From positions 10,413 through 74,412 of the forward strand of contig CAKPGU010000010.1 of the NCBI GenBank assembly GCA_934155265.1: DNA of 64,000 nt, written 5' to 3'. Under the pieces are notes generated by a model that saw only the letters and a program-made list of their open reading frames with translations, was not told the origin of the DNA and did not search any database. Numbering within the stretch: position 1 is the stretch's first letter; each line of letters opens with the position of its first letter. Shown here in pieces: positions 19,069-27,763 of this stretch. This DNA comes from an uncultured Clostridia bacterium. GTDB taxonomy: Bacteria > Bacillota > Clostridia > TANB77 > CAG-508. The position numbers and the translations under genes are program-made.

Positions 19069-20409
19069 TTATAAAGCATTATATTTTTCATTAATTTGTT
19101 CTTTTAGATTTTTTACATAATCTTCATTTGTCTGTGAGAATTCTTTCCATGGAATATCCATAATATCTTTTATCTCGTTCTCATACTGTGTTATTTTTTC
19201 ATTATCATAATTATTAAATCTTGTAGAATCCATTTGGTAATTATATATAACTCTAAAATATTTATGTAAGAATAATCTTTCTAATATTGGATACAATTTA
19301 TCATATTCAAAATTAGCATCATAAAATATATTTGTATTGCATTTTCTATTTTTGTAATCAGTGGAAAATTTAAACATTTCACCATTTTGAATTTTTTGAA
19401 ATCCATCTTTTTTCATGTTTACAGTAAATGAAAACTCAGTATCAGATATATTCATATTAAAAGAATTGTATCTTTCATCTAGAAATAATAATTTTTCTTC
19501 AAATGCTGGAGTGATAATTTTTGTAACTTCAAACATTTTTTGATCGACATCAGATGTAAAACCAGTTCTTGTTAATGTACAGTCTAAATGTTTATTTAGT
19601 TTTTCACTGTTAAATGAAAAATCTCTTTTGCTTTTAACAATTGAATTCATAGTATCTTCAAATAATGCTGAAGTAATATTATTATCATCTCTTATTTTTA
19701 TGATACTACCATTTAAGACATGATGAGGTTGCTTGTTTTGGGATACAATTGAAAAACCATCAAATACAGTGTCTTCTTTTGTAACAGTATTTCCATCATT
19801 ATCTTTAGTCTGAACATTATTTTTTAATTCAAGTTCAAAGTCATCACCAATTTCATATTTACTCTCAAATTTATAATTATATATTGTTGAAAAATCGTTA
19901 TATTTAACATTTAAGTGTTTATTTATAAAAATATTACTTATAACTAAATTTTTATTTTGATTTATAATAGTATATTCACTAACCGCCATATTTAATATAT
20001 TAGACATAGTTTCATCATAATATTGTTGATATGTTTTTCTATTTTTAGAAGAAGTAACTAAAAATATTACATCTAAAACAAGAGCTAATACTATGCCAAT
20101 AGATGTTAAATTAAATAATGCAAATATTCCAATTAAGGTAACAGTCATAATAATTATAATAGCTAGTTGAATAATTATTATTTTATTACATATTTTTTTG
20201 AATACTAGTGAATCTGTTACAAAATCTTCATATTGGCTGCTGTTATATAATAAATCTAACATTTCTTTTGGAGTATAACAAGGAGTATATTCATCGTTAG
20301 ATAAAGAACTTTCTTCTTTCATATTGCTAAGTATATAATTTTTTAATATATTATAACTTTGATAACCTCTTTCCATTGCTGTATTTTTTTTTGCAGTTAA
20401 TCCAAACAT
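19069..20409 (-). CDS. DUF3137-like membrane protein
   Basis: 446 residues. A soluble N-terminal segment is followed by two close membrane helices at about residues 75-115 (IIIIQLAIIIIMTVTLIGIFALF, then GIVLALVLDVIFLV) and a large C-terminal beta-rich domain. The layout and pairing with LemA fit the DUF3137 family, whose function is unknown. The ATG has GAGGTGAG upstream. It is the first gene of a two-gene minus-strand operon. The family call rests on architecture and context, so it is less certain than its neighbour. Confidence 0.65.
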   Translation of the reverse strand: MFGLTAKKNTAMERGYQSYNILKNYILSNMKEESSLSNDEYTPCYTPKEMLDLLYNSSQYEDFVTDSLVFKKICNKIIIIQLAIIIIMTVTLIGIFALFNLTSIGIVLALVLDVIFLVTSSKNRKTYQQYYDETMSNILNMAVSEYTIINQNKNLVISNIFINKHLNVKYNDFSTIYNYKFESKYEIGDDFELELKNNVQTKDNDGNTVTKEDTVFDGFSIVSQNKQPHHVLNGSIIKIRDDNNITSALFEDTMNSIVKSKRDFSFNSEKLNKHLDCTLTRTGFTSDVDQKMFEVTKIITPAFEEKLLFLDERYNSFNMNISDTEFSFTVNMKKDGFQKIQNGEMFKFSTDYKNRKCNTNIFYDANFEYDKLYPILERLFLHKYFRVIYNYQMDSTRFNNYDNEKITQYENEIKDIMDIPWKEFSQTNEDYVKNLKEQINEKYNAL

Positions 20410-20588
20410 TTTTAATATCTCACCTCACTTCAAATTTATTATATATTATTCGACTTTTTTTGGCAAGCATATTTTTTAGTAATTTTTATGAAAAGTAATG
20501 CATTTTTTTGGGAAACATGCTATAATATAATAGCCGAGGAATATGAGAATTAAAAAAGATAGAATATAAAATTAAATCAGGAGGAAAA

Positions 20589-22394
20589 ATGAGTCAAGAT
20601 AAAATAAGAAACTTTAGTATAATAGCACATATCGATCATGGAAAATCAACACTAGCAGATAGATTAATAGAAAAAACAGGAGTATTATCACAAAGAGAAA
20701 TGGAAGAACAAGTGCTTGATAATATGGAAATTGAACGCGAAAGAGGAATAACAATAAAATCACAAGCAGTACGAATGAAATATAAAGCAAAAGATGGTCA
20801 AGAATATACATTTAACTTAATAGACACACCAGGACATGTAGACTTTAATTATGAAGTATCAAGAAGTTTAGCAGCATGTGATGGTGCAATACTTGTAGTA
20901 GATAGTAGTCAAGGAGTAGAAGCACAGACATTAGCAAATGTATATTTAGCAATAGAAAATGATTTGGAAATATTACCAGTAATAAATAAAATAGACTTAC
21001 CAAATGCCAGACCAGATGAAGTAAAACATGAAATAGAAGAAATAATAGGAATCCCTGCAATGGATGCACCATGTATATCAGCAAAATCTGGATTAAATGT
21101 AGAAGAAGTATTAGAAAGAATTGTAACAGATTTGCCTGCACCAAAGGGTGATGAAAATGCAAAAACAAAATGCTTAATATTTGACTCATATTATGACAAT
21201 TATAAAGGAGCAGTAGCTTATGTAAGAGTTATGGATGGCAAAATAAAAGTAGGTGATGAAATAAAACTAATGGCAACAGGAAAAACATTTACTGTTGTAG
21301 AAGTAGGATATTTTGCACCAGGACAATATATGCCAGTACAAGAAATAAAAGCGGGAGAAGTTGGATATATTGCAGCAAGCATAAAAAGTTTAACAGATAT
21401 ACATGTAGGAGATACAATAACACAAAAAGATAATCCTGCAGATGAACCACTTCCAGGATACAAAAAAGTAACACCAATGGTATATTGTGGACTATATCCA
21501 ATAGATGGAAGTGAATATGAAAGTTTAAAAATAGCATTAGAAAAATTAAAATTAAATGATGCTGCATTAGAATATGAACCAGAAACATCAGCAGCATTAG
21601 GATTTGGATTTAGATGTGGATTTTTAGGACTATTACATTTAGAAATAATAGAAGAAAGACTTGACAGAGAATTTGATTTAGGATTAATAACAACTGCACC
21701 ATCAGTAATATATAAAGTACATAAAACATCAGGAGAAGTTCTAGACATTTATAATCCAGCAGATTTACCACCTCAAGCAGAAATTGCATATATGGAAGAA
21801 CCAATAGTTACAGCAAATATAATGACTCCAAAAGAATATGTTGGAAATATTATGGATATATGTCAAAATCGTAGAGGGATATTTATAGATATGAAATATC
21901 TTGATGAAAACAGAGTAACATTGATTTATGAAATGCCATTAAATGAAATAATTTATGACTTTTTTGACAGTTTAAAATCAAGAACAAAAGGATATGCATC
22001 ATTTGACTATGAATTTAAAGAATATAGAGAATCAAAATTAGTAAAACTAGATATACATGTAAATGGAGAACCCGTTGATGCTTTATCATTTATAGTATTC
22101 AAAGACAATGCATATACAAGAGGAAAAAAGATGGTAGAAAAACTAAAAGAAGTTATACCAAGACACTTATTTGCAATTCCACTACAAGCAGTAGTAGGAG
22201 GCACAATAATTGCAAGAGAAACAATTTCAGCAATGAGAAAAGATGTATTAGCAAAATGTTATGGCGGAGATATAACAAGAAAGAAAAAGTTGCTTGAAAA
22301 ACAGAAAAAAGGAAAGAAGAGAATGAGACAAATTGGTAGTGTAGAAATGCCACAAGAAGCATTTTTATCTGTTCTAAAATTGGACGAAGAATAA
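20589..22394 (+). CDS. lepA: Elongation factor 4 (LepA), ribosomal back-translocase GTPase
   Basis: Translational GTPase acting on stalled or mistranslocated ribosomes. GTPase motifs: AHIDHGKSTLADRL (G1), RGITIKS (G2), DTPGHVDF (G3), NKIDLP (G4). EF-G-like domains II, III and V follow, with LepA-specific GFRCGFLGLLHLEI and the C-terminal domain ending CYGGDITRKKKLLEKQKKGKKRM, which is diagnostic. 601 residues, standard. CAGGAGG precedes the ATG. rlmB follows after 14 bases, so the two form an operon. Confidence 0.97.
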   Translation: MSQDKIRNFSIIAHIDHGKSTLADRLIEKTGVLSQREMEEQVLDNMEIERERGITIKSQAVRMKYKAKDGQEYTFNLIDTPGHVDFNYEVSRSLAACDGAILVVDSSQGVEAQTLANVYLAIENDLEILPVINKIDLPNARPDEVKHEIEEIIGIPAMDAPCISAKSGLNVEEVLERIVTDLPAPKGDENAKTKCLIFDSYYDNYKGAVAYVRVMDGKIKVGDEIKLMATGKTFTVVEVGYFAPGQYMPVQEIKAGEVGYIAASIKSLTDIHVGDTITQKDNPADEPLPGYKKVTPMVYCGLYPIDGSEYESLKIALEKLKLNDAALEYEPETSAALGFGFRCGFLGLLHLEIIEERLDREFDLGLITTAPSVIYKVHKTSGEVLDIYNPADLPPQAEIAYMEEPIVTANIMTPKEYVGNIMDICQNRRGIFIDMKYLDENRVTLIYEMPLNEIIYDFFDSLKSRTKGYASFDYEFKEYRESKLVKLDIHVNGEPVDALSFIVFKDNAYTRGKKMVEKLKEVIPRHLFAIPLQAVVGGTIIARETISAMRKDVLAKCYGGDITRKKKLLEKQKKGKKRMRQIGSVEMPQEAFLSVLKLDEE

Positions 22395-22408
22395 AGAAGG
22401 GAGAAAAT

Positions 22409-23317
22409 ATGAGAGTCAATAGAGTAGAAAGAAGAGAGCATGAAAGAAGAAGCGGACAAGACAGAAGAAAACAAGCAGATAGAAGAAAAAATGATAGAGG
22501 AACATCTGATAGAAGACAAGAAAATAGACGTAAAGAAATAAGAAGAGAAGATGATAGAGAAGAAAAAAAATTTGATGATCAAATAGAAGGAAGAAATTCG
22601 GTATTAGAATTATTAGAAAGTGGTAAAGACATAAATAAGATATATGTAACAAGAGGAGAAAAACATGGCTCAATAAATAAAATTTTAGGAATAGCAAAAG
22701 AAAGAAAAATAATAGTAGTTGAAAAAGACAAAAGACAAATGGATGAAATGTCACAAGAAGAAAATTATCAAGGAGTAATAGCAATTGTGCCACCATTTGA
22801 ATATGCAGAAATTAGTGATATATTAAATGTAGCAAAAGAAAAAAATGAAGATCCATTTGTGCTAATATTAGATGGAATAGAGGATCCACATAATTTAGGG
22901 TCAATAATTAGAACTGCTGAGACTGCAGGAGTACATGGTATAATAATACCAAAAAGAAGAGCTGCGTCAGTAAATAGCACTGTAAATAAAACTTCTGCTG
23001 GAGCTGTAGAACATATGAAAATAGCAAGAGTCACAAATATATCAGACAGTATAGATGAATTAAAAAAGGCAGGACTATGGATATGTGGAACAGATATAAA
23101 TTCAGAAAAATATTATTATAATCAAGACTTAACAGGACCGTTAGGAATTGTAATTGGAAATGAAGGAAAAGGAATAAGTGAGAAGGTAAAGAAAAATTGT
23201 GATTTTAATGTAAAAATTCCAATGAGAGGAAAAGTAACATCACTAAATGCATCTGTTTCAACTGGAATAATAGTATATGAAGCTGTAAAACAAAGAATTG
23301 TAGTAAGTAAAAATTAA
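22409..23317 (+). CDS. rlmB: 23S rRNA 2'-O-ribose methyltransferase, RlmB/TrmH (SpoU) family, with Arg-rich N-terminal extension
   Basis: SPOUT methyltransferase expected to modify 23S rRNA. The three SpoU motifs are clear: DPHNLGSIIRTAE, IVIGNEGKGIS and IPMRGKVTSLNASVS. The substrate-binding domain starts at IEGRNSVLELL (about residue 60). Before it lies an unusual 55-residue tail made almost only of Arg, Asp, Glu, Lys and Gln, with repeated RR/DRR words, probably disordered and RNA- or protein-binding. The start is fixed by AGGGAG. It sits directly after lepA. Confidence 0.92.
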   Translation: MRVNRVERREHERRSGQDRRKQADRRKNDRGTSDRRQENRRKEIRREDDREEKKFDDQIEGRNSVLELLESGKDINKIYVTRGEKHGSINKILGIAKERKIIVVEKDKRQMDEMSQEENYQGVIAIVPPFEYAEISDILNVAKEKNEDPFVLILDGIEDPHNLGSIIRTAETAGVHGIIIPKRRAASVNSTVNKTSAGAVEHMKIARVTNISDSIDELKKAGLWICGTDINSEKYYYNQDLTGPLGIVIGNEGKGISEKVKKNCDFNVKIPMRGKVTSLNASVSTGIIVYEAVKQRIVVSKN

Positions 23318-23348
23318 TTGCCAAATGGTATTAGTAAGGAGTAAAAAT

Positions 23349-25115
23349 ATGAAAAGTAAAAAAATATTAATTGTTGTAATAATTATAATAGCAATGTTAG
23401 CTGTAGGAGGTGGAGTATTTGCATACTTATATATTGCTACAGATACTTTTAGAAGTGATAAAGAATTATTTTCTAAATATATATATCAAAATATAGAAAT
23501 ACTTCAAAATCTAGGGGATTCACAAACTATTCAAAAATATAAAAGCTTAAAAAATGAAAAAATATATGAAGCAAATACAGATGTAAAAGTGGTATATTCA
23601 GAAGGTGGAGAAGTATCTAATCCTATTAATAATTTAGCAGCTAGATTAGATATTCAAAAAAATGCAGATGATAAATATTTTTATATGGATGGACAAATAT
23701 TATTTAATGATGAAGAATATTTAGAATCAGAAATAATAAAAGATCAAGAATTATATGGAATTAGATTTTCAGATGTTGCAAAACAATTTGTTACAGTAAA
23801 AGATGATTCAAACTTAGGAAAGATTGCAAGTGATATTGGAACTGATACTGCAACATTACAAAACTTAATTGATATAATAGATGGTTCAAACACAATTACT
23901 AATGAATTAATTACACAAGATGATATGAAGAGTTTAAAAGAAAAATATTCCAATATGATAATTGAAACAATTTCAAAAGGAACTTTTAATAGTAATAGAA
24001 AAGCTGTTATAACATATAATAACAATACAATAAAAGCAAAATCATATACAGTTTCTATAAGCAATGATCAAGTTGAAAGTTTATTGATTCAAATCTTAAA
24101 TAGTCTAAAGACTGAAACAGCTATAACAAAAAAAATAGATAGTCAGAAATATGAAGACAAGATTGATGAAGAAATAAAATTATTATCAGAAGAAAAAGAA
24201 GTTCCAGGAATAAAAATAACAGTATATGAACATAATGCGAAAACGATAAGAACAGTTGTTGAAATTGGGGAATATAAAATAATAATAGAGAACTCAGAAG
24301 AAGTTGGACAAGTAAAATCAAATATAAGTATTAATAAAGTTACTTCAGAGCAAACTGAAGAATATGATATTGAATTAACAAAAGAAACGAAAGAAAGTAA
24401 AGAGGATGTAAGTCTAGAAATTAGTGTTGTACAAGGAGAGCAAAATTATACAGTAAGTATATTAACCGAAATAAGTTTTACTGATGAAGATATAGAATTA
24501 AGTGCAACAGCAAGTTATAAAAAGGATATATTAACAGCATCAATTAAATTAGACAATACAATCAAATTAAAAAGCGATTTTGATAAAAAAGTTAAGTTAG
24601 AAAATGCTAATAATGTCACATTAAATGATATGGAAGACAATAGAAGGAAAAATATAATTGAATCATTAAAAAGTAATGTACCACAGAAGGTTCAAAAAAG
24701 AGTAGACTTATTAAAAAAGGCATTGGAACTAACAGATGATGATAATACAGATGAGGAAGTACCTGAATATGAATTATCAAAAACAGATATAAATGCATTT
24801 AATGCAAAGTTTGAATTTTTTACAGGAAATGAAGTTTCTGCTGATAATGTAAAATCATTATTAGATGTTGTTAAAGATAATTTAGGAAGCTATGAAATAA
24901 AAATTGCTGAAGATCAAGAAAATGTTAATGAAATTAACGAAGATAAAATAAGATACAATATAAAATTAAATATTGAGAGAAATAAGAAAAATGAAGACGG
25001 AATAAATGAAGTGTTGGCGAAAATAAAAGACCAGAAAAAATATAATGTTTCAATTTATTATAAAGAACAAAATCAATTAATAGATTATATAACGATAGAG
25101 GAAGTTAAAGAATAA
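23349..25115 (+). CDS. Membrane-anchored extracytoplasmic protein of unknown function
   Basis: About 589 residues. A short basic N-terminus and one hydrophobic helix (IVVIIIIAMLAVGGGVFAYLYI) anchor a large hydrophilic Lys/Glu/Asn-rich exterior domain with no recognised fold. An ATG at 23325 is in frame, but AAGGAG lies just before the ATG at 23349. It precedes the sortase gene by 20 bases, suggesting cotranscription. It has no LPXTG-like tail, so it is not an obvious sortase substrate; a partner or assembly role is possible. Confidence 0.7.
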   Translation: MKSKKILIVVIIIIAMLAVGGGVFAYLYIATDTFRSDKELFSKYIYQNIEILQNLGDSQTIQKYKSLKNEKIYEANTDVKVVYSEGGEVSNPINNLAARLDIQKNADDKYFYMDGQILFNDEEYLESEIIKDQELYGIRFSDVAKQFVTVKDDSNLGKIASDIGTDTATLQNLIDIIDGSNTITNELITQDDMKSLKEKYSNMIIETISKGTFNSNRKAVITYNNNTIKAKSYTVSISNDQVESLLIQILNSLKTETAITKKIDSQKYEDKIDEEIKLLSEEKEVPGIKITVYEHNAKTIRTVVEIGEYKIIIENSEEVGQVKSNISINKVTSEQTEEYDIELTKETKESKEDVSLEISVVQGEQNYTVSILTEISFTDEDIELSATASYKKDILTASIKLDNTIKLKSDFDKKVKLENANNVTLNDMEDNRRKNIIESLKSNVPQKVQKRVDLLKKALELTDDDNTDEEVPEYELSKTDINAFNAKFEFFTGNEVSADNVKSLLDVVKDNLGSYEIKIAEDQENVNEINEDKIRYNIKLNIERNKKNEDGINEVLAKIKDQKKYNVSIYYKEQNQLIDYITIEEVKE

Positions 25116-25135
25116 AATGCTTGAAAGGAGAGTAT

Positions 25136-25885
25136 ATGAATCAAATTTTAGTGACTGAAAAAATATATGTTACACCAGAACTGAAAAGAAAAAAGAGAGT
25201 ATACAAAATTTTATTTATACTATCTATATTATTAATATTATCTTTATGTTCAATCTATATATATGCTGAATATGATAGAAGTAAACAAGAAGGCATATCA
25301 GATGATATATTATCTTTTTTATCAGAAGATAATACAACAGTAAGTTCTTATGAAAATGCATTAGTGGTAAAAATAACACAAGAAGTAACTGGAGATATGA
25401 ATACAATAGAAGATGAATCTAAATTTGAAAATCAATCATCACAATTACAAACTGCGACATCGAAATATACTGCTTCTAACGGAAAAAAATATGAAGCAAT
25501 AGGAATAGTAAGAATTCCAAAAATCAATATTAGCTATCCTATACTAGCACAAACAACAAATGTAGATGTTATGAAGGTAGCTCCATATAAATTTTGGGGA
25601 GCTAATCCAAATGAGGTCGGAAATTTATGTATAATTGGACATAATTACAGAAGAAAAGGAGTTTTTTTTAGTGATGTACCATCATTAACGGTAGGAGATA
25701 TAGTTGAAGTACAAGATTTAAGTCAAAGAACAATTCAATATGAAGTATACGATTTGCATACAGTTGATCCAAATGATAGGTCAGATACAACACAATATAC
25801 GAATGGAAAGAAAGAAGTTACACTAATAACTTGTACAAATGATGCAACACAAAGAGTTATTGTAAAATGTACTGAAAAAAAATAA
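25136..25885 (+). CDS. Sortase (transpeptidase), membrane-anchored
   Basis: Sortases cut a sorting signal in secreted proteins and join them to the cell wall or to pilin subunits. A basic N-terminal segment and one helix (residues 25-45) lead to the sortase barrel with catalytic H169 in IIGHNY, C233 in LITCTND and R240 in TQRVIV. The fold begins at AIGIVRIPKINISYPIL. Length (249 residues) and the short C-terminus suggest a class D-like enzyme, a weak call. The ATG at 25136 follows AAAGGAG; the in-frame TTG at 25121 overlaps that site and is rejected. A candidate substrate is encoded at 14716. Confidence 0.9.
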   Translation: MNQILVTEKIYVTPELKRKKRVYKILFILSILLILSLCSIYIYAEYDRSKQEGISDDILSFLSEDNTTVSSYENALVVKITQEVTGDMNTIEDESKFENQSSQLQTATSKYTASNGKKYEAIGIVRIPKINISYPILAQTTNVDVMKVAPYKFWGANPNEVGNLCIIGHNYRRKGVFFSDVPSLTVGDIVEVQDLSQRTIQYEVYDLHTVDPNDRSDTTQYTNGKKEVTLITCTNDATQRVIVKCTEKK

Positions 25886-25896
25886 CAAAAATATTT

Positions 25897-25935
25897 CCTC
25901 TCACATAATATATATAAAATATTATGTGAGGGGGA
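25897..25935 (+). promoter_or_regulatory. Stem-loop that could terminate the sortase transcript and mask the next ribosome binding site
   Basis: CCTCTCACATAATA (25897-25910) pairs with TATTATGTGAGGGG (25920-25933). The right arm includes the GAGGGGG that serves the M15 gene, and five T follow, so it may be a terminator, a translational switch, or both. Confidence 0.6.
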
Positions 25936-25940
25936 TTTTT

Positions 25941-26621
25941 ATGGCAAAAATTTTAGTATATAATCAGGACACAAATAGAATGGAAACTTTTTTTAGAGGA
26001 GAAAATGAAGCAATGCCATATAATACAAACAGGACTTTAAGAGTAAAAGAATTCAGAGGTTCAAGCAAGAGTAATATATTATGGACTGATAAAAGAACAA
26101 TGCAAGCTTGGAACAGTCAGAGATATATTTATGGCGCACCTATATATGTTGGATTTGCATTTAAAAGGCCATATGAGGGAGGACATGGAAGCCAAAGTCA
26201 ACATTATGCAGGTACAGCATTTGATGTTGGTCAAAGATTAACAAATGCACAAAGAACAGTTTTAAGAAACAGTGCAATAAATTCTGGAGTATGGACATAT
26301 GTGGAACCGGCATCATTATCACCAACGTGGGTACATTTCGACAGAAGATATGGAATACCCGCATGTTCATCAGGAGGATTTCCATTAATACGTAGAGGTT
26401 CAAGAGGAAACTATGTGTGTATAGCACAAGATGATTTAAATACATTAGGATATAGAACTGGTGGAATGGATGGAGTATTTGGAGAGCAAACATATAATGC
26501 AGTTAGAAGATATCAAAGTTCAAGAGGACTATCTGTCGATGGAATAATAGGGTGTAATACATGGAGATCATTGCAAGAAAATGTAGTTGGAACTGGAGCA
26601 ACAAGCACAACAATTAACTAA
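25941..26621 (+). CDS. M15-type D,D-peptidase domain with peptidoglycan-binding domain
   Basis: Predicted zinc peptidase cutting D-Ala-containing wall peptides. Zinc-ligand candidates H88 and D95 in SQHYAGTAFDVG and H132 in WVHFD fit the M15 family. A C-terminal PF01471 peptidoglycan-binding repeat (about 147-215) reads IRRGSRGNYVCIAQDDLNTLGY, then GGMDGVFGEQTYNAVRRYQ and DGIIGCNTW. No signal peptide is visible, odd for a wall enzyme; it may be a spore-associated or mother-cell protein, or leave by lysis. GAGGGGG before the ATG sets the start and is inside a hairpin. Confidence 0.85.
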   Translation: MAKILVYNQDTNRMETFFRGENEAMPYNTNRTLRVKEFRGSSKSNILWTDKRTMQAWNSQRYIYGAPIYVGFAFKRPYEGGHGSQSQHYAGTAFDVGQRLTNAQRTVLRNSAINSGVWTYVEPASLSPTWVHFDRRYGIPACSSGGFPLIRRGSRGNYVCIAQDDLNTLGYRTGGMDGVFGEQTYNAVRRYQSSRGLSVDGIIGCNTWRSLQENVVGTGATSTTIN

Positions 26622-26687
26622 AAAGTGTAATTTTTTTGGAATATATGCAAAAAATTTGAAAAAAATAAAAAAATTTCAAAAAATGTA

Positions 26688-26716
26688 TTGACAATATGTG
26701 AAAAACATAGTATACT
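26688..26716 (+). promoter_or_regulatory. Promoter of the tRNA cluster
   Basis: TTGACA, 17-base spacer, TATACT, 20 bases before the first tRNA gene. Confidence 0.85.
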
Positions 26717-26735
26717 AAGTCTTGTCGAAAGACAT

Positions 26736-26811
26736 GGTCGCTTAGCTCAGCTGGGAGAGCATCTGCCTTACAAGCAGAGGGTCATAGGTTCGAGCCCTAT
26801 AGCGACCACCA
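26736..26811 (+). tRNA. tRNA-Val (anticodon TAC)
   Basis: 76 bases with encoded CCA. The acceptor arms GGTCGCT and AGCGACC pair, the anticodon loop is CTTACAA, and the T-loop is GGTTCGAGCC. First in a three-tRNA cluster. Confidence 0.97.
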
Positions 26812-26819
26812 TGTTTTAC

Positions 26820-26896
26820 GGCCTGGTAGTTCAGTTGGTTAGAACGCTAGCCTGTCACGCTAGAGGTCGACGGTTCGAGCCCGTTCCAGGTCGCCA
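26820..26896 (+). tRNA. tRNA-Asp (anticodon GTC)
   Basis: 77 bases with encoded CCA. The acceptor arms GGCCTGG and CCAGGTC pair (one G-T), the anticodon loop is CTGTCAC, and the discriminator base is G, as expected for Asp. Confidence 0.97.
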
Positions 26897-26917
26897 TTTT
26901 TTTATATAAGAGTATAA

Positions 26918-26993
<76 letters not shown>

Positions 26994-26996
26994 GAA

Positions 26997-27028
26997 AAGC
27001 ATAGCAAAAGCTGTGCTTAATTTTTTTT
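26997..27028 (+). terminator. Terminator of the tRNA operon
   Basis: AAGCATAGC pairs with GCTGTGCTT (one G-T) over a four-A loop, followed by eight T at 27021-27028. Confidence 0.85.
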
Positions 27029-27034
27029 GAAATT

Positions 27035-27156
27035 GTGGAATCGAAAAGGAGGTTGGCAAGATTCGAGCTGGTCTGGGGCCAGCCGAAACGCAGACAAAAA
27101 TAGTCCTGAGGACTATTTTCCCGACGCGGCTTGTCGTGTTCCACTTCGAGCCACCA
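27035..27156. repeat. GC-rich structured element ending in a copy of the tRNA-Phe 3' end
   Basis: It begins with GTGGAATCGAA, the exact inverse of the tRNA-Phe T-arm, and ends with TTCCACTTCGAGCCACCA, an 18-base direct copy of the tRNA-Phe 3' end including CCA. Between are a palindrome AAAATAGTCC-TGA-GGACTATTTT (27097-27119) and GCTGG/CCAGC (27067-27083). The middle is far richer in G/C than the surroundings. No gene is supported. It looks like a small mobile or recombination-derived element at a tRNA attachment site. Confidence 0.75.
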
Positions 27157-27255
27157 AGACAAGTTTTCGTCGAACTTTCTATAATATAGGAAAATAAGAA
27201 AAGCATTAAAGTTAGTAATCATGAAAAATTATAAATAGAAATGGAGAGATAAGAA

Positions 27256-27660
27256 ATGAGAGATTTATTAAAAACAAATTGCTTTGATATTCAAGAAACA
27301 ATGATAATTGTAGGAAGTTGTTTAGAAAGAATGCAACCCAAAGCATATAAAAAATTAGAAAAGATTTCTAATAATATTTATGATGTTTGTTTAGAAAAAG
27401 AACATTTAAATATGATAGTAACTAAAATAATTGGTATGATAGCAAGAGGAAAAATAAAAACAATAGTTTTTTCAACAGTAGATAAATCTCCACATTGTAT
27501 ACAACTTCACTATATTATAAAAGAATTAGAAAATGCTATAGATATAAGTAATATTGAAATTATAAATTATGTAGCAGTAGACAATGAATTAATTAAAATA
27601 CCATTAGAAGTAATAAGTTTATCGAAAAATTTATCTAAATTAAAAGAAAAATTAGGATAA
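27256..27660 (+). CDS. Conserved-looking small protein, function unknown
   Basis: 134 residues, soluble, not recognised. Four cysteines occur at about C9 (TNCFD), C22 (VGSCLE), C44 (YDVCLE) and C80 in SPHCIQLHY, which might bind a metal or Fe-S cluster, though the spacing matches no motif known to me. GGAGAG precedes the ATG. The codon use is normal for the window, supporting a real gene. It stands alone between the tRNA element and the CAP protein gene, about 100 bases from the latter. Confidence 0.6.
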   Translation: MRDLLKTNCFDIQETMIIVGSCLERMQPKAYKKLEKISNNIYDVCLEKEHLNMIVTKIIGMIARGKIKTIVFSTVDKSPHCIQLHYIIKELENAIDISNIEIINYVAVDNELIKIPLEVISLSKNLSKLKEKLG

Positions 27661-27763
27661 TACATAGAAAACTGTTATAAGAAATAATTAAGTAATAAAG
27701 GACATTCAGTATTACATAAGATTAAATCATAAAGAAAATCTTATGAAAGGAATGATAATAAAT

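Noticed and set aside
26688..26909. A 73-residue plus-strand frame across tRNA-Val and tRNA-Asp
   Set aside because: It translates two intact tRNA genes and cannot be a real protein gene.
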